Positions 57,335 to 64,000 of a stretch of 64,000 nt of DNA are shown here, piece by piece. The DNA comes from Dryocola boscaweniae (GTDB lineage: Bacteria > Pseudomonadota > Gammaproteobacteria > Enterobacterales > Enterobacteriaceae). Location of the stretch: positions 186,001 to 250,000 of the forward strand of contig NZ_JALHAP010000080.1 in assembly GCF_025215095.1 (NCBI RefSeq). The letters are read 5' to 3'. The stretch's first letter is position 1. Each line of letters starts with the position of its first letter. Under the pieces are notes generated by a model that searched no databases, was not told the origin of the DNA, and was given only the letters and a program-made list of their open reading frames with translations. A program made the translations under genes and the position numbers.

Positions 57335-57365
57335 AAACCCCGGGCTGGTCCCGGGGTTTTTGTTT
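57335..57365 (+). terminator. Terminator after ftsH
   Basis: A 10-bp stem AAACCCCGGG / CCCGGGGTTT followed by TTGTTTTT. Confidence 0.9.
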
Positions 57366-57399
57366 TTGTGTTAACCGAAATCTATTCAGGGGAACCTTG

Positions 57400-58248
57400 A
57401 TGAAACTCACCGCCCAGGGCACTACGCTCGATCTTTCCCATCCTCACGTCATGGGGATTTTGAATGTCACGCCGGATTCGTTTTCCGATGGCGGAAAACA
57501 CAACTCACTGGTAGAGGCGGTAAAGCACGCCAATGCGATGATTAATGCCGGGGCGACAATTATTGATATCGGTGGAGAATCTACGCGGCCGGGGGCGAGT
57601 GAGGTAAGCATAGAGGATGAGTTATCCCGCGTTATTCCAGTAGTTGAGGCGATTGCTCAGCGATTTGAAGTATGGATTTCTGTTGATACATCGAAAGCCG
57701 AAGTGATTCGCGAATCGGCACGTGTTGGCGCGCACATTATCAACGATATTCGTTCGCTAACGGAGCCAGGTGCGCTGGAAGCGGCTGCAGAGACAGGTTT
57801 GCCGGTGTGTTTGATGCATATGCAAGGTAATCCCAAAAATATGCAGCAGGCGCCATGCTATGCAGATGTTTTTGAAGATGTTAATCGCTTTTTTATTGAC
57901 CATATCGCCCGCTGTGAGGCGGCCGGTATCGCAAAAGAAAAATTGTTGCTCGACCCGGGCTTCGGTTTCGGTAAAAATCTCAGCCATAATTACCAACTTC
58001 TTGCCCGACTTTCAGAATTCCATCATTTTGGCTTACCGCTTTTAGTTGGAATGTCGCGTAAATCTATGGTTGGTCAACTGCTAAATGTTGGGCCGGATCA
58101 GCGCCTCTTTGGCAGCCTTGCTTGTGCTGTTGTTGCGGCTATGCAGGGGGCACATATCATTCGGGTTCACGATGTGAAAGAAACCGTAGAAGCTATGCGC
58201 GTGGTTGAAGCCACACTTTCAGCGAAGGAAAACAAACGCTATGAGTAA
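57400..58248 (+). CDS. folP: Dihydropteroate synthase FolP
   Basis: FolP condenses p-aminobenzoate with dihydropterin pyrophosphate in folate synthesis; it is the sulfonamide target. ATG 57400 ([12 protein letters not shown]) gives 282 residues, the E. coli length; the frame could open one codon earlier at TTG. Family motifs are [23 protein letters not shown] and [10 protein letters not shown]. It overlaps glmM by 8 nt. Confidence 0.96.
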   Translation: MKLTAQGTTLDLSHPHVMGILNVTPDSFSDGGKHNSLVEAVKHANAMINAGATIIDIGGESTRPGASEVSIEDELSRVIPVVEAIAQRFEVWISVDTSKAEVIRESARVGAHIINDIRSLTEPGALEAAAETGLPVCLMHMQGNPKNMQQAPCYADVFEDVNRFFIDHIARCEAAGIAKEKLLLDPGFGFGKNLSHNYQLLARLSEFHHFGLPLLVGMSRKSMVGQLLNVGPDQRLFGSLACAVVAAMQGAHIIRVHDVKETVEAMRVVEATLSAKENKRYE

Positions 58249-59578
58249 CCGTAAATATTTTGGCACCGATGGAATTCGTGGACGCGTTGGCGATAGCCCA
58301 ATCACGCCTGATTTCGTTCTTAAGTTGGGCTGGGCGGCAGGTAAAGTTCTGGCCCGTCATGGGTCACGAAAAATCATTATCGGTAAAGACACGCGTATTT
58401 CAGGCTATATGCTGGAATCCGCCCTTGAAGCTGGGCTGGCCGCGGCTGGCTTATCCGCATCTTTCACCGGCCCGATGCCAACGCCTGCCGTGGCTTATCT
58501 GACACGAGCATTCCGCGCGGAAGCCGGCATCGTTATCTCTGCTTCCCATAATCCTTTTTACGATAACGGGATTAAATTCTTCTCCATCGACGGCACCAAA
58601 CTGCCTGACGAAGTGGAAGAGGCCATTGAAGCGGAAATGGAAAAAGAAATTACCTGCGTAGATTCCGCCGAACTGGGCAAAGCCAGCCGTATCGTTGATG
58701 CTGCCGGGCGCTATATCGAATTCTGCAAAGGGACTTTCCCGAACGAACTTAGCCTGAACGGACTAAAAATCGTTGTGGACTGCGCCAACGGCGCAACCTA
58801 CCACATCGCGCCAAACGTTTTGCGTGAGCTGGGCGCGAAAGTTATCGCCGTTGGCTGTGAGCCTGACGGCGTGAACATCAACGAAAAATGCGGCGCAACG
58901 GATGTTCGAATGTTGCAGGAGCGAGTGCTGGCGGAAAAAGCCGATCTTGGCATCGCATTCGACGGCGACGGCGATCGCGTCATTATGGTTGATAACCTGG
59001 GCCTTAAAGTAGACGGCGACCAGATTCTCTACATCATCGCTCGCGAGGGGCTGCGTCAGGGCCAGCTACGCGGTGGTGCGGTGGGCACGCTGATGAGTAA
59101 TATGGGCCTTGAATTAGCGCTCAAACAGCTTGGCATCCCGTTTGCTCGGGCCAAAGTAGGCGACCGCTACGTGCTGGAAAAATTACAGGAAAAAGGCTGG
59201 AGAATTGGCGCGGAAAACTCCGGTCACATCATTCTGCTTGATAAGACGACTACAGGCGACGGTATCGTTGCAGGTTTGCAAGTGCTTACAGCGATGGTCC
59301 GCAATCATATGAGCCTGCACGACCTTTGCAGCGGAATGAAATTATTCCCGCAAATCCTGGTAAACGTTCGGTTTAAGGCCGGCAGCGGCGATCCTCTGGA
59401 ACACGACAGCGTGAAAAAAGTGACCGCTGAAGTGGAGGAGGCGTTAGGCAATCGTGGACGTGTGCTGCTACGCAAATCGGGCACGGAGCCATTAATTCGC
59501 GTGATGGTGGAAGGCGAAGATGATGCTCTGGTGACAGAGTATGCAAATCGTATTGCGGATGCGGTAAAAGCAGTTTAA
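58241..59578 (+). CDS. glmM: Phosphoglucosamine mutase GlmM
   Basis: GlmM interconverts glucosamine-6-phosphate and glucosamine-1-phosphate for UDP-GlcNAc synthesis. It begins at ATG 58241 inside the folP end ([14 protein letters not shown]), 445 residues. The phosphoserine loop [14 protein letters not shown], metal loop FDGDGDR, sugar loop GAENSGH and phosphate loop [10 protein letters not shown] are all present. Confidence 0.97.
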   Translation: MSNRKYFGTDGIRGRVGDSPITPDFVLKLGWAAGKVLARHGSRKIIIGKDTRISGYMLESALEAGLAAAGLSASFTGPMPTPAVAYLTRAFRAEAGIVISASHNPFYDNGIKFFSIDGTKLPDEVEEAIEAEMEKEITCVDSAELGKASRIVDAAGRYIEFCKGTFPNELSLNGLKIVVDCANGATYHIAPNVLRELGAKVIAVGCEPDGVNINEKCGATDVRMLQERVLAEKADLGIAFDGDGDRVIMVDNLGLKVDGDQILYIIAREGLRQGQLRGGAVGTLMSNMGLELALKQLGIPFARAKVGDRYVLEKLQEKGWRIGAENSGHIILLDKTTTGDGIVAGLQVLTAMVRNHMSLHDLCSGMKLFPQILVNVRFKAGSGDPLEHDSVKKVTAEVEEALGNRGRVLLRKSGTEPLIRVMVEGEDDALVTEYANRIADAVKAV

Positions 59579-59603
59579 TAACAAGCAGTAAAATTGCATA
59601 AAA

Positions 59604-59621
59604 AGGCGGCGTTTGCCGCCT
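59604..59621 (+). terminator. Hairpin between glmM and secG
   Basis: AGGCGGC / GCCGCCT with a GTTT loop; only TGTTATG follows, so termination is probably partial. The rest of the 232-nt gap (59579-59810) holds a small TGCGGTAATACCGCA hairpin just before the secG ribosome binding site and no gene. Confidence 0.55.
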
Positions 59622-59810
59622 GTTATGTAAGCAAAAATGGGCGTGTTGCTGTTTTTTTCTGCAATCAGTGCAATGTTAATAAATTGCCCTTGCGCACCAC
59701 CCATGCTTTGGTTAGTATTCTCACCCGCTTCAGTGGGTAAACACAAACTTGCCCGCTTCACTGGTTTGAAGCAATTGGTATGCGGTAATACCGCAAGGAA
59801 CAGGTTGATT

Positions 59811-60143
59811 ATGTACGAAGCTCTTTTGGTAGTTTTCCTTATTGTAGCGTTGGGCCTTGTAGGTCTTATTATGCTGCAGCAAGGTAAAGGCGCTGATATG
59901 GGAGCCTCCTTCGGTGCAGGCGCCTCCGGGACGTTATTCGGTTCAAGTGGTTCTGGTAACTTCATGACCCGCATGACCGCTGTGCTGGCAACGCTGTTCT
60001 TCATCATCAGTCTTGTGCTGGGTAATATCAACAGCAACAAAACCAGTAAAGGAAGCGAGTGGGAAAATCTGAGTCAGCCAGCGAAATCTGAGCAGACTAC
60101 GCCTGCGGCACCTACCAAGCCGACTAGCGATATCCCACAGTAA
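59811..60143 (+). CDS. secG: Protein translocase subunit SecG
   Basis: SecG is the small auxiliary subunit of the SecYEG channel. ATG 59811 (MYEALLVVFLIVALGLVG) gives 110 residues, with two membrane segments (about 3-21 and 54-72) joined by a glycine-rich loop. Upstream codons in frame are not conserved. The tRNA genes follow. Confidence 0.96.
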   Translation: MYEALLVVFLIVALGLVGLIMLQQGKGADMGASFGAGASGTLFGSSGSGNFMTRMTAVLATLFFIISLVLGNINSNKTSKGSEWENLSQPAKSEQTTPAAPTKPTSDIPQ

Positions 60144-60190
60144 TAAGCAGTAAGCTTCTGTACGGTAGTAAAGATGACCGTACGCAAAGT

Positions 60191-60277
60191 GCCGAGGTGG
60201 TGGAATTGGTAGACACGCTACCTTGAGGTGGTAGTGCCCGATTGGGCTTACGGGTTCAAGTCCCGTCCTCGGTACCA
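60191..60277 (+). tRNA. leuU: tRNA-Leu (anticodon GAG)
   Basis: The 87-nt class II tRNA starts GCCGAGGTGGTGGAATTGG, has anticodon loop CTTGAGG, a long variable arm, TTCAAGTC T loop and encoded CCA. It lies between secG and metY, as in E. coli. Confidence 0.97.
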
Positions 60278-60336
60278 AATCCCAGCAATTCTTGCATTTA
60301 TTGCAATTCTGGCGTAGTATTTGCCACGTTTTCGGA

Positions 60337-60413
<77 letters not shown>

Positions 60414-60535
60414 CTTTCCCTGAGAGTTCTTTTTCAAATATACTGTGAGCCATTTGGTGCCTCGCGAAGAATTTAGAAAAAAATTCTCTGGACGGTGTCC
60501 GGGCCGCAATTGCGGCATACAGGGTTCAGTTATAT

Positions 60536-60561
60536 AAAGCCCCGATTTATCGGGGTTTTTT
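60536..60561 (+). terminator. Terminator/attenuator between metY and rimP
   Basis: Stem AGCCCCGA / TCGGGGTT with a TTTA loop and a T tract. In E. coli partial terminators after metY set the level of the nusA-infB transcripts; the same is likely here. The rest of 60414-60620 holds a short GCCGCAATTGCGGC palindrome and no gene. Confidence 0.8.
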
Positions 60562-60620
60562 GTTATCTGACTTCAGAATAACTGGGCTATATGCCCTTTT
60601 TTTATGTCTTGGGGGTGGGC

Positions 60621-61073
60621 TTGTCCACATTAGAGCAAAAATTAACAGAGATGATTACAGCACCCGTCGAAGCACTGGGCTACGAACTGGTGGGTATCGA
60701 ATTCGTTCGAGGTCGCCAATCTACGCTGCGCATCTATATTGATAGTGAAGATGGCATCAATGTTGATGATTGCGCTGATGTCAGTCACCAGGTCAGTGCA
60801 GTGTTAGACGTCGAAGATCCTATCACTGTGGCCTATAACCTTGAAGTTTCCTCACCTGGCCTCGATCGCCCGATGTTTATTGCAGAACATTACGTTCGCT
60901 ATACTGGCGAAGAAGTGAGCATTGTGTTGCGTATGGCCGTGCAAAACCGTCGCAAATGGCAGGGTATTATCAAAGCCGTTGAGGGTGAGATGATCACGGT
61001 CACGGTCGAAGGCAAAGATGAAGTGTTCGCACTGAGCAACATCCAGAAAGCGAACCTGGTACCCCACTTTTAA
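60621..61073 (+). CDS. rimP: Ribosome maturation factor RimP
   Basis: RimP supports 30S assembly. The start is TTG 60621 ([19 protein letters not shown]), giving 150 residues as in E. coli; the ATG upstream in the same frame adds unconserved residues. Conserved regions include [17 protein letters not shown] and [10 protein letters not shown]. nusA follows after 27 nt. Confidence 0.95.
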   Translation: MSTLEQKLTEMITAPVEALGYELVGIEFVRGRQSTLRIYIDSEDGINVDDCADVSHQVSAVLDVEDPITVAYNLEVSSPGLDRPMFIAEHYVRYTGEEVSIVLRMAVQNRRKWQGIIKAVEGEMITVTVEGKDEVFALSNIQKANLVPHF

Positions 61074-61100
61074 TAGTTTGGATTGAGGTGAAAACCCAGG

Positions 61101-62588
61101 ATGAACAAAGAAATTTTGGCTGTTGTAGAAGCAGTTTCCAACGAAAAATCCCTCCCACGCGAGAAGATTTTTGAAGCTCTGGAAAGTGCGCTGGCGACAG
61201 CGACGAAGAAAAAATACGAGCAAGAGATTGATGTCCGTGTAAGCATCGATCGCAAAAGTGGTGACTTTGACACGTTCCGCCGCTGGGTCATCGTAGAAGA
61301 AGTGACGCAGCCAACACGTGAAATCACTCTTGACGCTGCTCAATTCGAAGACCCTGAACTGCAACCAGGCGAATACGTTGAAGACCAGATTGAATCAGTG
61401 ACCTTCGACCGCATCACCACGCAAACGGCTAAGCAAGTTATCGTACAAAAAGTTCGTGAAGCTGAACGCGCAATGGTTGTGGACCAGTTCCGTGAACACG
61501 AAGGTGAGATAATCACCGGCGTGGTGAAAAAAGTTAACCGCGATAATATCTCTTTGGATTTGGGGAGCAACGCTGAAGCCGTCATCATCCGTGAAGACAT
61601 GCTGCCACGTGAAAACTTCCGTCCGGGCGACCGTATTCGCGGCGTGCTTTATGCCGTACGCCCTGAAGCTCGTGGCGCACAGCTCTTCGTCAGCCGTTCC
61701 AAACCGGAAATGCTGATTGAACTGTTCCGCATCGAAGTGCCAGAAATCGGCGAAGAAGTTATTGAAATTAAAGCTGCTGCCCGCGATCCGGGTTCCCGTG
61801 CGAAAATCGCCGTGAAGACCAACGACAAACGTATCGATCCGGTTGGTGCTTGCGTCGGTATGCGCGGCGCGCGCGTACAGGCAGTTTCCACTGAACTGGG
61901 TGGCGAGCGTATTGATATCGTGCTGTGGGACGACAACCCGGCGCAGTTTGTTATCAACGCTATGGCCCCGGCTGATGTGGCTTCCATTGTGGTTGATGAA
62001 GACAAACACACTATGGATATCGCGGTAGAGGCAGGCAATCTGGCGCAGGCGATTGGCCGTAACGGTCAAAACGTGCGTCTGGCTGCACAACTAAGCGGCT
62101 GGGAACTCAACGTAATGACCGTTGACGATCTGCAAGCTAAGCATCAGGCTGAAGCACATGCGGCCATTGATACCTTTACCAAGTACCTCGACATTGACGA
62201 GGATTTCGCCACCGTGTTGGTTGAAGAAGGTTTCTCAACGCTTGAAGAACTGGCTTACGTGCCAATGAAAGAGCTGTTGGAAGTTGACGGCCTTGATGAA
62301 GACACAGTGGAAGCATTACGTGATCGCGCTAAAAACGCCCTCACCACTCTGGCACTTGCTCAGGAAGAGAGCCTTGGCGACAGCAAACCTCAAGAAGATC
62401 TGCTGAATCTTGAAGGTATGGATCGCACTCTGGCCTTTAAACTGGCATCGCGTGGTGTGAGCTCGCTGGAAGACCTGGCTGAGCAAGGTGTCGATGACCT
62501 GTCAGATATTGAAGGTTTAACCAACGAGAAAGCCGGTGAATTGATTATGGCTGCTCGCAATATTTGTTGGTTTGGCGGCGAAGCGTAA
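61101..62588 (+). CDS. nusA: Transcription termination/antitermination factor NusA
   Basis: NusA modulates pausing, termination and lambda-type antitermination. Its 495 residues match E. coli: N-terminal RNA-polymerase-binding domain (1-130), S1 domain (about 135-200), KH1 and KH2 (about 230-345), and the two acidic C-terminal repeats AR1 and AR2. The C-terminal end is CWFGGEA. Confidence 0.97.
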   Translation: MNKEILAVVEAVSNEKSLPREKIFEALESALATATKKKYEQEIDVRVSIDRKSGDFDTFRRWVIVEEVTQPTREITLDAAQFEDPELQPGEYVEDQIESVTFDRITTQTAKQVIVQKVREAERAMVVDQFREHEGEIITGVVKKVNRDNISLDLGSNAEAVIIREDMLPRENFRPGDRIRGVLYAVRPEARGAQLFVSRSKPEMLIELFRIEVPEIGEEVIEIKAAARDPGSRAKIAVKTNDKRIDPVGACVGMRGARVQAVSTELGGERIDIVLWDDNPAQFVINAMAPADVASIVVDEDKHTMDIAVEAGNLAQAIGRNGQNVRLAAQLSGWELNVMTVDDLQAKHQAEAHAAIDTFTKYLDIDEDFATVLVEEGFSTLEELAYVPMKELLEVDGLDEDTVEALRDRAKNALTTLALAQEESLGDSKPQEDLLNLEGMDRTLAFKLASRGVSSLEDLAEQGVDDLSDIEGLTNEKAGELIMAARNICWFGGEA

Positions 62589-62612
62589 TAAACTGTAGCA
62601 GGAAGGAACAGC

Positions 62613-64000
62613 ATGACAGATGTAACCGTAAAAGCGCTGGCCGCAGAGATTCAGACCTCCGTGGACCGCCTGGTACAGCAATTTGCTGATGCAGGGATCC
62701 CGAAGTCTGCTGATGATTCTGTTTCCGCGCAAGAGAAACAAACCCTGCTGGCGCACCTGAACCGTGAACACGGTTCAGCACCAGACAAGTTGACATTACA
62801 GCGCAAAACGCGCAGTACTTTAAACATTCCAGGTACCGGTGGGAAAAGTAAATCGGTACAAATCGAAGTCCGCAAGAAGCGCACCTTTGTGAAACGTGAT
62901 CCGCAAGAGACTGAACGTCTCGCAGCGGTTGAGCAGGCGCAGCGTGAAGCGGAAGAGCAAGCCCAACGTGAGGCGCAGGAAGCTGCCAATCGTCAGGCGC
63001 AAGAAAAAGCTAAACGTGAAGCTGAAGAAAAAGCTAAGCGTGAAGCCGCTGATAAAGCGAAACGTGAAGCTGCGGAAAAAGACAAAGTGAGCAATCAACA
63101 ATCTGACGATATGACGAAAAGCGCCCAGGCCGATAAAGCCCGCCGCGAAGCAGAAGCTGCTGAGCTTAAGCGCAAAGCGGAAGAAGAAGCCCGTCGCAAA
63201 CTAGAAGAAGATGCCCGTCGCGTAGCGGAAGAAGCCCGTAAAATGGCTGAAGCTAACGCAGGCGTCTGGACGGAAGAAGAGAAAGTGGAAGACGATAAAA
63301 CTGATTACCACGTAACCACTTCTCAGCATGCCCGCCAGGCAGAAGACGAAAACGACCGTGAAGTAGAAGGCGGCCGTACTCGTGCTCGTACTACTGCGAC
63401 TAAAGCTCCGCGCCAGAAGAAAGGCGGCAAGCACGGCGAATCCAAAGCTGACCGCGAAGAAGCGCGTGCAGCGGTTCGTGGCGGCAAAGGCAAGCGTAAA
63501 CCTAGCACCCTGCAACAGGGCTTCAACAAGCCTGCGCAGGCAGTTAACCGCGACGTTGTAATCGGCGAAACCGTTACCGTTGCTGAACTGGCTAACAAAA
63601 TGGCCGTTAAAGGTTCTCAGGTCATCAAAGCGATGATGAAACTGGGTGCTATGGCGACCATCAACCAGGTCATCGACCAGGAAACCGCCCAGCTGGTTGC
63701 CGAAGAGATGGGCCACAAAGTTATCCTGCGTCGTGAAAACGAGCTGGAAGAAGCGCTGATGAGCGACCGTGACACCGATGCAGTGGCAGAGTCGCGCGCG
63801 CCGGTTGTGACCATTATGGGTCACGTTGACCACGGTAAAACCTCTCTGCTTGACTACATTCGTTCTACTAAAGTGGCGTCCGGCGAAGCGGGTGGCATTA
63901 CCCAGCACATCGGTGCATACCATGTAGAAACCGACAACGGCATGATCACCTTCCTGGATACCCCGGGCCACGCAGCCTTTACTTCTATGCGTGCTCGCGG
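62613..64000 (+). CDS. infB: Translation initiation factor IF-2 (3' partial)
   Basis: IF-2 brings formylmethionyl-tRNA to the 30S subunit. The gene starts at ATG 62613 ([20 protein letters not shown]) after GGAAGGA and runs off the right edge after about 462 codons. Visible are domain I, the long charged Lys/Glu/Ala/Arg helical domain II, the IF-2 N-terminal helper region, and the start of the G domain with G1 GHVDHGKTS at 403-411 and G3 DTPGH. Confidence 0.97.
   Translation, partial: MTDVTVKALAAEIQTSVDRLVQQFADAGIPKSADDSVSAQEKQTLLAHLNREHGSAPDKLTLQRKTRSTLNIPGTGGKSKSVQIEVRKKRTFVKRDPQETERLAAVEQAQREAEEQAQREAQEAANRQAQEKAKREAEEKAKREAADKAKREAAEKDKVSNQQSDDMTKSAQADKARREAEAAELKRKAEEEARRKLEEDARRVAEEARKMAEANAGVWTEEEKVEDDKTDYHVTTSQHARQAEDENDREVEGGRTRARTTATKAPRQKKGGKHGESKADREEARAAVRGGKGKRKPSTLQQGFNKPAQAVNRDVVIGETVTVAELANKMAVKGSQVIKAMMKLGAMATINQVIDQETAQLVAEEMGHKVILRRENELEEALMSDRDTDAVAESRAPVVTIMGHVDHGKTSLLDYIRSTKVASGEAGGITQHIGAYHVETDNGMITFLDTPGHAAFTSMRAR
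63087..63089 (+). other. Internal GTG start for the IF-2 beta form
   Basis: Codon 159 of infB is GTG in the context [14 protein letters not shown], preceded by GCGGAAAAAGAC. E. coli infB uses a GTG at the matching place to make IF-2 beta, and the ATG eight codons on for IF-2 gamma; both codons are kept here. Confidence 0.65.

Overview
This window is a stretch of enterobacterial chromosome. Nearly every housekeeping protein aligns along its full length with an Escherichia/Salmonella-type orthologue (fbp, mpl, lpoA, rsmI, rnpB, ispB, obgE, ftsH, glmM, nusA, infB). Base composition is moderately GC-rich, and REP-like palindromes of enterobacterial type recur between genes. A malonate decarboxylase operon and a perfect flagellar sigma-28 promoter point to a motile, malonate-using member of the Enterobacteriaceae (Enterobacter/Leclercia/Cedecea/Buttiauxella-like). 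I cannot fix the genus from this sequence alone.

Layout. (1) 1-11216: the galactofuranose ABC transporter ytfQ(partial)-ytfR-ytfT-yjfF, an inserted chemoreceptor gene, then fbp, mpl, darP, pmbA, cybC; this is the E. coli 96-minute block. (2) 11385-17807: an accessory island with an EvgA/EvgS-like phosphorelay, a DUF1090 periplasmic protein and a truncated orphan fimbrial usher. (3) 17988-26094: mdcABCDE-mdcFGH and convergent mdcR for malonate decarboxylation. (4) 26303-35908: a duplicated-repeat periplasmic protein, then a catabolic operon: a PRD protein, four little-known families (SFCGS, DUF4312, DUF4311, DUF4310) that look like a transporter, an amidohydrolase/deacetylase, DgaE ammonia-lyase, KDGP aldolase, an exported lactonase and a PRD/EIIB/EIIA regulator. 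(5) 35956-41741: dolP-diaA-yraN-lpoA, divergent rsmI, and an AT-rich gap with two small genes. (6) 41749-47309: garD, divergent garL-garR-garK, and rnpB with a duplicated 3' end; garP survives only as a deletion scar. (7) 47344-64000: sfsB, ispB, rplU-rpmA-yhbE-obgE, dacB, greA, yhbY, rlmE-ftsH, folP-glmM-secG, tRNA-Leu, tRNA-fMet, rimP-nusA-infB (partial).

How it works together. Several modules bring in carbon: galactofuranose import, malonate decarboxylation to acetate and CO2, galactarate/glucarate breakdown to 2-phosphoglycerate, and a proposed amino-sugar-acid pathway that ends in pyruvate and glyceraldehyde-3-phosphate. The best candidate for an undescribed system is the 27.0-35.9 kb operon. 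Its two final enzymes are recognisable, but its transport proteins have no assigned biochemical function and its substrate is unknown. Relative to E. coli, blocks from about 96 min and about 71 min are joined, and accessory modules sit at the breakpoints.
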